In this document: in pieces, positions 1 to 6,099 of the stretch
Layout of the letters: each line of letters begins with the position of its first letter
Position numbering within the stretch: the stretch's first letter is position 1
Assembly: GCA_002345965.1 (NCBI GenBank)
Contig: DDTF01000014.1
Span: 19,117 to 31,517, forward strand
DNA from: Flammeovirgaceae bacterium UBA2371
GTDB lineage: Bacteria; Bacteroidota; Bacteroidia; Cytophagales; Cyclobacteriaceae
DNA: 12,401 bases
Direction of reading: 5' to 3'
Position numbers and translations under genes: made by a program
Notes under the pieces: model-generated
Databases searched by the model: none
What the model was told of the DNA's origin: nothing
The model's input: the letters and a program-made list of their open reading frames with translations, nothing else

Positions 1-19
1 TAATGGTTTGAATGAAGGT

Positions 20-343
20 TTACTCCTCCGATAGCTTATCAATGTATAATCTCAACTCATCCAGTTTATCCTGAGGAAGGCTTTTGATCTTGGGAAGGAT
101 GCTTCCCTTGCGTTGTCGGTTAGTGAGTTTCTTTAAAGGGTGTTTGTTCAGATTACCCATTGTTCTGGGTGCTTCCCAAACCAACAGGTCATCAGGTGTA
201 CAATTGAGGGCGAGGCATAACTGCTCCACATGATCCATGCGGATGGAACGGGTGTTGGATCTTAAAAGGCGATGGGCGGTGTGATAGTTGAATCCAGCCT
301 TCACAAGGAAGCCCAGAGGCTCCTGCACTTCCCGACTCTCCAT
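20..343 (-). CDS. Small Cro/XRE-type HTH transcriptional regulator
   Basis: Predicted cytoplasmic DNA-binding regulator of 107 residues from the first ATG. Residues about 10-55 form a helix-turn-helix of the kind in which an N-terminal helix leads to AGFNYHTAHRLL, then RSIRMDHVEQLCLALNCTPDDLL, the usual 'count the target and commit' end of small Cro/C1-type domains. The tail (60-107) is basic, then ends in an amphipathic helix (LPQDKLDELRLYIDKL) that could be for dimerisation. The reading frame stays open for 17 codons upstream of the ATG, and the nearest part (LKFELQSLMESREV) resembles the first helix expected of this family, so the true start may be a non-ATG codon near 365-370. Target genes cannot be told: no toxin or partner gene is adjacent. 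Family call is firm, the start is not. Confidence 0.8.
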   Translation of the reverse strand: MESREVQEPLGFLVKAGFNYHTAHRLLRSNTRSIRMDHVEQLCLALNCTPDDLLVWEAPRTMGNLNKHPLKKLTNRQRKGSILPKIKSLPQDKLDELRLYIDKLSEE

Positions 344-373
344 TAGAGATTGTAGTTCAAATTTCAGTATGAC

Positions 374-392
374 GGGTATCTGGTTTTTACCC
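374..392. promoter_or_regulatory. Inverted repeat GGGTA-n9-TACCC upstream of the HTH gene
   Basis: GGGTA at 374-378 and TACCC at 388-392 are perfect complements separated by nine bases, 31 bp before the annotated ATG of the regulator. Small Cro-type regulators often bind a dyad in their own leader, so autoregulation is conceivable. The arms are short and the site would lie just upstream of, or inside, the extended reading frame, so this is a weak call. Confidence 0.2.
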
Positions 393-397
393 TGTTA

Positions 398-820
398 AAA
401 TAGTATTTCCTTATGATATTTGGAAAAAGCTGTAAGAAATATGCTAGAAACTAAAATGCGGGTTGTTTCTTCAAATAATATATTGGATGCCTTCATCACA
501 AAGTTCAAAAGATTAATCAGTCATGTGGACTGAAGCGCCATTCCAATGAACTCTTGCATGATTTTCTTACAAAGATGCGCTTGTATTATGGAAGATTTAG
601 CCATGTAGCTGGACAATTAAGCCCACATATTGGAAAATGCTGCAAACCAATTGCATTCTTTTGTAGGACAGGTATAAATTACCATAATCATATAGGACTC
701 TTCAGCAAAGCAGGTGAAATATTGCTTCAAGGTGGAGACTGGACTAAATAAATAATAGCTTCTAAACATTACAGCAAGATTTGGGTTGGTGTTTTGAATA
801 AGAACTAATTTGTTGGCAGT
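398..820. other. AT-rich intergenic region without a convincing gene
   Basis: About 420 bases lie between the divergent regulator and alkB-like genes. One plus-strand frame (554-751, 65 codons) and one minus-strand frame (617-946) are open. The first has no recognisable domain, and the second runs into the alkB-like gene in antisense. A short dyad (CAGTC...GACTG) sits near 518-532. Immediately before the alkB-like ATG, TAATTTG at 806-812 resembles the phylum's TAnnTTTG promoter element with a one-base deletion. I see no terminator, repeat array or mobile-element remnant. Confidence 0.5.
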
Positions 821-1411
821 ATGTCCCTGTTCCCATCCCATCCCTTCACCAACTTGCTGCCCTGTGACGGCATTGTACATTATCACGGGCGGGTAGCGCC
901 TGAGTACTACTATGGCGATCTGTTCAATTCCATTATGTGGAAACACGATGAGGCCATCCTCTATGGTAAGCGCATCGTTACCCAGCGCAAAGTGGCCTGG
1001 TATGGCGACAAACCGTATGCTTATACCTATAGCAAAACCACCAAATATGCATTGCCATGGACTGAATCCCTGTTGGCCTTAAAATCCATTGCCGAACACC
1101 ACGCTGGTTCAGGTTTTAACTCCTGTCTGTTGAACTTGTATCACAGCGGTGAGGAAGGTATGGGCTGGCACAGTGATGATGAAAAAGAACTGGTCAAGGA
1201 TGGAACAATTGCATCCTTGAGTTTTGGTGCCGAACGGCCATTCCATTTCAAACACAAGGTGACCGGACAATTGGTAACTGTCATGTTGGAAAACGGCAGT
1301 CTTTTGGTCATGAAGGGCAGTACGCAATCACACTGGCTGCACAGCCTGCCGAAGCGGACTAAAATCAAAAGCCCCAGAATCAATTTAACTTTCAGAACAA
1401 TTCAAGATTGA
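821..1411 (+). CDS. AlkB-type Fe(II)/2-oxoglutarate dioxygenase (DNA alkylation repair)
   Basis: A 196-residue, complete AlkB-superfamily protein. Enzymes of this family oxidatively demethylate N1-methyladenine and N3-methylcytosine in DNA or RNA, releasing formaldehyde and consuming 2-oxoglutarate and O2. The iron ligands are visible as H117 and D119 in GWHSDDE and H174 in HWLHSLP. The 2-oxoglutarate-binding arginines are R186 and R192 in the C-terminal PRINLTFR. The layout (YGDKPYAYTYS substrate-lid region, NLYHSGEEGMGWHSDDE, ASLSFGAERPF, HWLHSLPKRTKIKSPRINLTFR) is closer to the ALKBH2/ALKBH3-like bacterial branch than to the E. coli AlkB branch, an assignment made from memory of those motifs. 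The gene stands alone, with no ada or other repair gene beside it, and is followed by the hairpin at 1448-1474. Confidence 0.92.
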   Translation: MSLFPSHPFTNLLPCDGIVHYHGRVAPEYYYGDLFNSIMWKHDEAILYGKRIVTQRKVAWYGDKPYAYTYSKTTKYALPWTESLLALKSIAEHHAGSGFNSCLLNLYHSGEEGMGWHSDDEKELVKDGTIASLSFGAERPFHFKHKVTGQLVTVMLENGSLLVMKGSTQSHWLHSLPKRTKIKSPRINLTFRTIQD

Positions 1412-1447
1412 TGTTGCCAATTAAATTGGAATGGCTTTACATCAAAA

Positions 1448-1474
1448 AACCACCTGGTGCATTACCAGGTGGTT
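1448..1474. terminator. Bidirectional hairpin terminator between convergent genes
   Basis: A perfect 11-bp stem, AACCACCTGGT (1448-1458) and ACCAGGTGGTT (1464-1474), closes a five-base loop. The run of A at 1444-1449 becomes a U-tract for transcripts on the minus strand, so it is a good intrinsic terminator for the dodecin operon. On the plus strand the bases after the stem are only moderately T-rich, so termination of the alkB-like transcript is probably weaker. Confidence 0.85.
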
Positions 1475-1498
1475 GTATTGAATTATGATTTTAAATCA

Positions 1499-1705
1499 TT
1501 ATTTCTCGTCCAACTCAAAACTGATTTTGGCATTGATGCGATACTCTACAATCTTATCTTTTTCAACGCGTGCACTCATGTTTTGAATATTAATAGAACT
1601 TATTCCCCTTACGCTTTTAGAAGCTTTCTTAACTGCTTTTTGTGCAGCGTCTTCCCAACTTTTATCTGAGTTGGACAACAGTTCAACCACTTTTAATACT
1701 TTCAT
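1499..1705 (-). CDS. Dodecin family flavin-binding protein
   Basis: A 68-residue dodecin, the usual family length. Dodecins are small beta-alpha-beta-beta proteins that assemble into hollow dodecamers and bind flavins in pairs, acting as flavin buffers or stores. The recognisable parts are the first strand (KVLKVVELLSNSDKSWEDA), the helix (AAQKAVKKASKSV), and the two following strands (INIQNMSARVE and IVEYRINAKISFEL). The tryptophan that stacks on the flavin in characterised dodecins aligns by eye to S37 here, whereas the glutamine at position 41 appears kept, so ligand choice or affinity may differ. It is the last gene of a three-gene operon: its ATG is 22 bases after the stop of the BON-LysM gene, and the terminator at 1448-1474 follows. 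TAATTTTT in the spacer could give an extra internal promoter. Confidence 0.88.
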   Translation of the reverse strand: MKVLKVVELLSNSDKSWEDAAQKAVKKASKSVRGISSINIQNMSARVEKDKIVEYRINAKISFELDEK

Positions 1706-1727
1706 GTGAATAGGATTTAGGTAAAAA

Positions 1728-2099
1728 TTATTTTCTTGGTATTCTGAATTTTTGTCCGGGGTAAATGAGATTTGGATTTTTGATGATATCGGTATTCGCC
1801 TCGTATATCTGCTTCCAGCTAATGCCTGGATAAGCCTTGGCTATTTTACCTAATGTATCACCTTTCTGCACTTCGTAATAGACATCCTCTCCCCCTACTA
1901 CTTTGATGTCGAGTACCAGATCTCCAGCACGCATATCCGGGTCTATGATAGTGTATGCATCCCAAACCTTCTGTTTTGCCTCTTCGCTGGTGGCATTACC
2001 TGTAATGTAGAGCATATTATTTTGTTCCACCACTTTCAGATCATTAAATCCGTCACAGCGGGAAATAACGCCCTGGTATTTTGTTTTTAAAGCCGTCAT
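1728..2099 (-). CDS. BON-LysM protein, similar to the potassium-binding protein Kbp (YgaU)
   Basis: A 123-residue protein with no signal peptide, so probably cytoplasmic. A BON-like segment spans about residues 5-68 (KTKYQGVISRCDGFNDLKVVEQNNMLYITGNATSEEAKQKV in part). A LysM domain spans about 74-121, with VQKGDTLGKIAKAY, IYEAN and the terminal NLIYPGQKFRIP that closes this family. The BON-then-LysM order and the end match E. coli Kbp (YgaU), a cytoplasmic K+ sensor that changes shape on K+ binding. This protein lacks the N-terminal helical part of Kbp and is shorter, so K+ binding is inferred by homology only. The start is seven bases after the stop of the upstream BON lipoprotein gene, which indicates co-transcription and perhaps translational coupling. 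An alternative reading is a general BON/LysM scaffold without ion binding. Confidence 0.8.
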   Translation of the reverse strand: MTALKTKYQGVISRCDGFNDLKVVEQNNMLYITGNATSEEAKQKVWDAYTIIDPDMRAGDLVLDIKVVGGEDVYYEVQKGDTLGKIAKAYPGISWKQIYEANTDIIKNPNLIYPGQKFRIPRK

Positions 2100-2106
2100 G
2101 TCTTGA

Positions 2107-2571
2107 TTATTTAATGGTCATTTCGTTCTTCACTTTCATAGGCAAGGCTTCATTGGCTGCTTTCATGGCGTCCATTAATTTGGCCCTGGTAATATCTCCC
2201 GTAAGCGTTACTTCTCCATCTACTACTGTGGCCGTTATACCCGTTATTCCATATTTAGAAAATCCTTCCATTACTTTTTCTTTCAGCAAGTCATCAGCAG
2301 AAAATACAATCTCAGGCGCTTTAACAGTAATTCCATTGACCACCGACTTGATGCCTTTGGTGTTTTTGGCCAGCGTAACCGCCTGCTGAATGAGTTCTGC
2401 ATTTTCTACTTCGCCAGATAAAGTGGCTATGCCGTCTTTGGTGGATACCGAGATATCGCTTGATATGCTTGCGATGCCCGTCTCGATGGCTTTCGTCAAA
2501 TCCTCGTCTTTGGGCGAGCATGCCGATACGGTTGCCAGCAAGGCTATGATTAATAGGCTTAAATGTCTCAT
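2107..2571 (-). CDS. Lipoprotein with two BON domains
   Basis: A 154-residue secreted lipoprotein. Residues 1-17 form a short lipoprotein signal peptide ending in the lipobox VSAC with lipidated C18. Two BON domains follow, about 24-84 (KDGIATLSGEVENAELIQQAV and VNGITV) and about 93-154 (VDGEVTLTGDITRAKLMDAM and MTIK at the end). BON domains are thought to bind phospholipid surfaces or act in envelope stress, as in OsmY and DolP (YraP), which are two-BON periplasmic proteins in E. coli. Here the protein is likely anchored to a membrane facing the periplasm. It is the first gene of the operon with BON-LysM and dodecin. An 8-bp palindrome sits in its leader at 2586-2609. Function is inferred from the family and no substrate can be named. 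Confidence 0.85.
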   Translation of the reverse strand: MRHLSLLIIALLATVSACSPKDEDLTKAIETGIASISSDISVSTKDGIATLSGEVENAELIQQAVTLAKNTKGIKSVVNGITVKAPEIVFSADDLLKEKVMEGFSKYGITGITATVVDGEVTLTGDITRAKLMDAMKAANEALPMKVKNEMTIK

Positions 2572-2585
2572 AAATAGCTTTGTTT

Positions 2586-2609
2586 AGTTTAGGTGTAAAA
2601 GCCTAAACT
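2586..2609. promoter_or_regulatory. 8-bp inverted repeat in the leader of the BON/dodecin operon
   Basis: AGTTTAGG (2586-2593) and CCTAAACT (2602-2609) are perfect complements around an eight-base spacer, starting 14 bp before the ATG of the BON lipoprotein. Read on the minus strand, TAAGTTTA overlaps one arm and resembles the TAnnTTTG promoter element in seven of eight positions. The site could therefore be an operator over the promoter or a hairpin in the 5' leader. Confidence 0.4.
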
Positions 2610-2654
2610 TACCCCACCGCGGAAAGTATTCTGAAATAATTCGATCAACTGGAC

Positions 2655-2771
2655 CCTTCAGGCGATGAGCAGGGGCGCTGACACGATAAAATAATCCCTA
2701 AATGGTGAAACCTTAGCAAATCCGCTATCGTACAATTGCGCTTGAAGGCGTGCCAAGCACGGGACTTTTTT
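2655..2771 (+). ncRNA. Candidate structured small RNA with hairpin terminator
   Basis: The spacer between two divergent lipoprotein genes holds nested pairings in one transcript direction. CCTTCAGGCG (2655-2664) pairs with CGCTTGAAGG (2739-2748), with one G-U wobble. Inside it, ACGATA (2683-2688) pairs with TATCGT (2726-2731). Inside that, CTAA..GGT-GAA-ACC..TTAG (about 2698-2716) forms a small hairpin. Directly after the outer stem, CGTGC-CAA-GCACG (2749-2761) is followed by a run of six T (2766-2771), like a short intrinsic terminator. It does not match tmRNA, SRP RNA, 6S or RNase P RNA features that I know. It might also be a 5' leader element of the lipoprotein gene that starts at 2795. 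The call is by eye and could be chance. Confidence 0.3.
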
Positions 2772-2794
2772 GTAACATTTTCCTTATTGATAGA

Positions 2795-3586
2795 ATGCGT
2801 ACTCCACTGACCCAAAAATTCCTCCTGGTAGTATTATTGTTACCTTTACTATTGTCTTGTGACAAAAATCCCGACACTACCCCGGTAAAAACCCTATTTA
2901 ATGTAAAGTCCATCACCACTACAGGTTCCAGTTGGACCTCCCGTGAAGATTTTACCTACAATAACAAGGGCCAATTGGAAGCCATACACTGGAAGCGCCA
3001 AACACCTTACGAAACCATTGGATCAGAAGAGTACTATTATGATCAAGCTGGCCAACTCAGTCATATTATCAAAAAGATTTCTGGCCTGGCAGACGAGGAA
3101 TTACAGTTTACCTATCTTCAGAATCAGGTTATTGCTACTTCCTCCTTTGTAAATGGAAAAAAGATCGCCTACCAACTCTATGAATATGATGCTGAAGGAA
3201 GGTTGGATCTGGTAGCGTTTTACAGTTACAATTCAACCGCCAACGGATTCGATCGTAATGGAGAACATCGGTATGCTTACTTTTCAGATGGTAACGTGAA
3301 AGAAATCCAAAAATTCGACTTTTCTGCTGAAAACGCTACGTTGACCTGGAACTCCACCAAAGCATACACCGCCTATCTTGAAGCCAGCAATCCGCGCAGT
3401 CTGGATTCTGACGTGCCTGGGATACTTATTCAACGCAACTTGCCCATAGGCTATGAACTGCGGTATCCTTCCAGTACCTACCCGTATCATTTTACCTATC
3501 ATTTCAATGCTGATGGGTACCTTTCGAAGCGGGAAACCACTTATAATGACGGCACTATGGAGGTAGCGGTGTATACTTACGAGTAA
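2795..3586 (+). CDS. Lipoprotein with YD-like repeats, function unknown
   Basis: A predicted outer-surface or periplasmic lipoprotein of 263 residues. The ATG at 2795 is chosen because it places a basic N-terminus and a hydrophobic stretch directly before the lipobox LLLSC (lipidated C22). An in-frame GTG at 2750 would add 15 residues that fit no signal peptide and would overlap the hairpin at 2749-2761. The mature part carries degenerate tyrosine/aspartate repeats of the YD or RHS-like type: FTYNNKGQLEAI, YYYDQAGQLSHI, YEYDAEGRLDLV, YAYFSDGNVKEI and YHFNADGYLSKR. Each is an aromatic strand, a turn around G, then a hydrophobic strand, so a short beta-sheet repeat is expected. Similar Bacteroidota lipoproteins (DUF4595-like) are of unknown role, and the domain label is a guess from repeat style. 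It is probably transcribed alone. Confidence 0.75.
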   Translation: MRTPLTQKFLLVVLLLPLLLSCDKNPDTTPVKTLFNVKSITTTGSSWTSREDFTYNNKGQLEAIHWKRQTPYETIGSEEYYYDQAGQLSHIIKKISGLADEELQFTYLQNQVIATSSFVNGKKIAYQLYEYDAEGRLDLVAFYSYNSTANGFDRNGEHRYAYFSDGNVKEIQKFDFSAENATLTWNSTKAYTAYLEASNPRSLDSDVPGILIQRNLPIGYELRYPSSTYPYHFTYHFNADGYLSKRETTYNDGTMEVAVYTYE

Positions 3587-3631
3587 ACCATCGGTTTTTC
3601 AGTGCAGCTACAAGGTCTATTCGGAAATTAA

Positions 3632-3639
3632 TATCTTTG
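3632..3639 (+). promoter_or_regulatory. TAnnTTTG promoter element for the ABC-F gene
   Basis: TATCTTTG at 3632-3639 is an exact match to the Bacteroidota -7 element and is followed by CGGCC, a common continuation in this phylum. It lies 19 bases before the ABC-F ATG, so the leader would be very short. A clear -33 TTG is not visible. AAGGAG at 3652-3657 sits only one base before the ATG, too close for a classical Shine-Dalgarno site. Confidence 0.65.
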
Positions 3640-3658
3640 CGGCCTTAAAATAAGGAGC

Positions 3659-5302
3659 ATGATTTCAGTAGACGCAGTGGGAGTTGAATTTAGCGGTACC
3701 ACCCTATTCAGCAACATTACCTTCAACATCAACGAAAACGACCGTATAGCCCTAATGGGTAAAAATGGGGCCGGAAAATCTACCCTCATGAAGATCATGG
3801 CGGGCATCAATAAACCCACCAGCGGCAAGGTTTCAGCTCCGAAAGATGCCATTATTGCGTATTTACCGCAGCATTTGCTCACAGAAGACAAGTGTTCTGT
3901 ATTTGAAGAAGCTTCCAAGGCCTTTTCCAAAATACTGAACATGAAGAAGCGGATGGAAGAGCTGAACGTGCAACTGGAAACCCGTACCGACTACGAATCA
4001 GATGCCTACTCTAAAATCATTGAAGAGGTATCTGAGCTAAGCGAAAAGTACTACAGCATAGAAGAAATCAACTACGATGCAGAAGTAGAGAAAACCCTCA
4101 TGGGGCTGGGTTTTGTGAGATCTGACTTTGGAAGATCTACCAGTGAGTTTAGTGGTGGATGGCGCATGCGTATAGAATTGGCCAAGATACTGTTGCAGAA
4201 ACCCGATTTGATCCTTCTGGATGAGCCCACCAACCACCTGGACATTGAATCGGTACAATGGCTGGAGGAGTTTTTGACCACCAATGCCAAGGCAGTTATT
4301 GTGATCAGCCACGACAAGATGTTTGTGGATAACCTCACCAACCGTACCATTGAAATCACCAGAGGGCGCATTTACGACTACAAAACCAACTACTCGCACT
4401 ACCTGCAATTGCGCAAGGAAAGACGCGAACAGCAGCAAAAGCAATTTGACGATCAGGCTAAACAAATAGCTGATATTCAGCAGTTTATTGATCGCTTTAA
4501 GGGTACTTACTCGAAGACACTTCAAGTGCAGTCGCGGGTGAAGATGCTGGAGAAGATAGAGATCGTAGAAGTAGACGAAGTGGATACTTCAGCCCTGAAC
4601 CTCAAGTTTCCCCCTGCTCCCAGGTCTGGCAACTACCCGATCATCACTACCGATCTGACCAAGAAGTATGGTGACCATACCGTTTTCAAGGATGTTTCCA
4701 TGACCATTGCCAGGGGTGAAAAGGTAGCATTTGTGGGTAAGAATGGAGAAGGTAAGTCTACACTCGTGAAGGCGATTATGGGTGAAATTGACTATGAAGG
4801 CACCCTACAGCTGGGTCACAATTCAATGATTGGCTACTTTGCGCAGAATCAGGCAGCGCTTCTGGATGAGGACCTTACTGTGTTTCAAACCATCGATCAG
4901 ATAGCTCAGGGAGATATACGCACCAAAATAAAAGACATTTTGGGCGCATTCATGTTTGGTGGCGATACCATCGACAAGAAGGTAAAAGTACTATCCGGAG
5001 GAGAGCGCACCCGTTTGGCCATGATCAAGTTGTTGCTACAACCGGTGAACCTGCTGATTCTGGATGAGCCTACCAACCACCTGGACATCAAAACCAAAGA
5101 CATCCTGAAGGATGCCCTCAGGGCTTTTGATGGAACGTTGATATTGGTTTCTCACGACCGCGATTTCCTTGACGGACTGGCCAACAAGGTATTTGAGTTT
5201 GGTAATAAACGTGTGAAAGAACACTTTGAGGACATCAACGGCTTCTTGCGCAACAAGAAGATGGAAAACCTGAAAGAGATAGAGCGCGCGGTAAAAGCTT
5301 AG
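3659..5302 (+). CDS. ABC-F family ATPase (ribosome-associated, YheS/Uup-like)
   Basis: A soluble protein of 547 residues with two ABC ATPase domains and no membrane segments, the ABC-F plan. ABC-F factors bind the ribosomal E site and use ATP to rescue or regulate stalled translation, and some give antibiotic resistance. Domain 1 has Walker A GKNGAGKST (34-42), signature FSGGW (164-168), Walker B LILLDEPTNHLD (184-195) and switch SHD (217-219). Domain 2 has Walker A GKNGEGKST (360-368), signature LSGGE (445-449), Walker B LLILDEPTNHLD (465-476) and SHD (498-500). The charged helical linker between them (about 240-310, YSHYLQLRKERREQQQKQF... then FKGTYSKTLQVQSRVKMLEKIE) is the P-site tRNA-interaction motif and resembles that of YheS-type members. 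The C-terminus has only a short basic tail. Nothing nearby suggests drug resistance, so a housekeeping role is more likely. Confidence 0.93.
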   Translation: MISVDAVGVEFSGTTLFSNITFNINENDRIALMGKNGAGKSTLMKIMAGINKPTSGKVSAPKDAIIAYLPQHLLTEDKCSVFEEASKAFSKILNMKKRMEELNVQLETRTDYESDAYSKIIEEVSELSEKYYSIEEINYDAEVEKTLMGLGFVRSDFGRSTSEFSGGWRMRIELAKILLQKPDLILLDEPTNHLDIESVQWLEEFLTTNAKAVIVISHDKMFVDNLTNRTIEITRGRIYDYKTNYSHYLQLRKERREQQQKQFDDQAKQIADIQQFIDRFKGTYSKTLQVQSRVKMLEKIEIVEVDEVDTSALNLKFPPAPRSGNYPIITTDLTKKYGDHTVFKDVSMTIARGEKVAFVGKNGEGKSTLVKAIMGEIDYEGTLQLGHNSMIGYFAQNQAALLDEDLTVFQTIDQIAQGDIRTKIKDILGAFMFGGDTIDKKVKVLSGGERTRLAMIKLLLQPVNLLILDEPTNHLDIKTKDILKDALRAFDGTLILVSHDRDFLDGLANKVFEFGNKRVKEHFEDINGFLRNKKMENLKEIERAVKA

Positions 5303-5321
5303 GTTCTTTTTATTAAATTGA

Positions 5322-5343
5322 ATTCAAAGTTTGCGCTTTGAAT
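5322..5343 (+). promoter_or_regulatory. Perfect hairpin covering the TTG start codon of the DUF3592 gene
   Basis: ATTCAAAG (5322-5329) and CTTTGAAT (5336-5343) form an 8-bp perfect stem with the loop TTTGCG. The second arm contains the start codon TTG at 5338-5340, so in an mRNA that begins upstream, for example read-through from the ABC-F gene, the start would be base-paired. The same bases include AAAGTTTG (5326-5333), one mismatch from TAnnTTTG, so as DNA the site could be a promoter or operator that yields an almost leaderless transcript. Confidence 0.5.
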
Positions 5344-5982
5344 GACCTCCATGAGATAAAGGAAGAACTCATCCAGCTGACCTATTCGGGTCGCAAGGAA
5401 GAAGCCATACAACTGTTGATCCGGAAATACGGAGTAACCACAGAGGAAGCTGAGCAATTGCTGTCACTTGCCCTCAAAGAGTCATTTACACCCTTAACGT
5501 TTTTCAAACAGGCAGCCAAAGCGGGATCAACTCACCTGTTAGGCAAAGGCAAAGGATGCAAGCAAACGCTCTTTGGTATGATTGCTTTTGGTTTTGGTTT
5601 CTTTGGGATACCCACCTTGCTGATGGCCTTGGGCATATTTGTTTTCCAACACTATCAGATCAGCAACAGTGTAAAAACAGTTGGCTTTGTTTCTTCCATT
5701 GTAACAGAAGAAACAGATGCCCCCTCGAAACAATTCCTCCCCATAATTTCTTATGAGGTAGTCGGAAAACAATATTCAAAAAAGGGTTCCTTTTCCTCCA
5801 ATACGCTTTACTATTCAGTGGGTGATTCTGTAAACATTTACGTGAACCAACATGATCCCAATGATATTATCATCGATAATTTTTCAGAGCGCTGGTTGAT
5901 CATTACCATCATTGGAGGGATGGGGTTATTTTTTACCATTGTGATGGTAGTATTCATTAGAATGAGCCGACAAAACTCCTGA
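5338..5982 (+). CDS. Membrane protein with N-terminal helical domain and DUF3592
   Basis: A predicted inner-membrane protein of 214 residues and unknown function. Residues 1-48 are helical and charged (IKEELIQLTYSGRKEEAIQLLIRKYGVTTEEAEQLLSLAL), like SHOCT or L7/L12-type helical hairpins. The first membrane helix is about 79-104 and the second about 186-207. Between them lies a DUF3592-like extracytoplasmic region: GFVSSIVTEE, a P-I-I-S-Y-E strand, then YYSVGDSVNIYVNQHDPND, the G-D-x-V-x-I-Y-x-N-x-x-D-P pattern of that family. The TTG start is preferred because the next in-frame ATG (residue 81) would remove the helical domain and because an in-frame stop at 5314-5316 limits any extension. The ATG at 5342 is out of frame. 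It begins 35 bases after the ABC-F stop and may be co-transcribed. DUF3592 call is fairly sure, role unknown. Confidence 0.75.
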   Translation: MNDLHEIKEELIQLTYSGRKEEAIQLLIRKYGVTTEEAEQLLSLALKESFTPLTFFKQAAKAGSTHLLGKGKGCKQTLFGMIAFGFGFFGIPTLLMALGIFVFQHYQISNSVKTVGFVSSIVTEETDAPSKQFLPIISYEVVGKQYSKKGSFSSNTLYYSVGDSVNIYVNQHDPNDIIIDNFSERWLIITIIGGMGLFFTIVMVVFIRMSRQNS

Positions 5983-6099
5983 GCGTCTCATCAATCTCTT
6001 TTAAATGACATTTATCATCTTTCTTGATGGGATTTGGTCATTGAAAAGCATCCTTCGTTAATGGAATTTTGATACAAAGTTTAATCAACCCTGGATTAC

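Noticed and set aside
554..751. 65-codon plus-strand frame in the gap before the alkB-like gene
   Set aside because: No recognisable domain, no promoter or ribosome-site context, in an AT-rich spacer. I cannot separate it from a chance frame.
617..946. 109-codon minus-strand frame
   Set aside because: It overlaps the 5' end of the alkB-like gene in antisense and has no domain-like pattern.
2655..2771. Known RNA identity (SRP RNA, tmRNA, 6S, RNase P) for the candidate structured RNA
   Set aside because: The signature sequences I know (SRP apical loop, tRNA-like T-loop, RNase P core) are not present, so it is left unnamed.
2750..2794. Upstream GTG start for the YD-repeat lipoprotein
   Set aside because: It adds 15 residues before a standard lipoprotein signal and lies inside a terminator-like hairpin, so the ATG at 2795 fits better.
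4037..4525. 162-codon minus-strand frame inside the ABC-F gene
   Set aside because: Pure antisense shadow of a gene with all ABC-F motifs intact.
3659..5302. Antibiotic-resistance ABC-F
   Set aside because: No attenuator leader or resistance context, and the linker resembles housekeeping YheS-like members.
5990..6041. Hairpin AATGAC...GTCATT after the DUF3592 gene as a terminator
   Set aside because: Only six paired bases with a long, poorly paired interior and no T-run, too weak to call.
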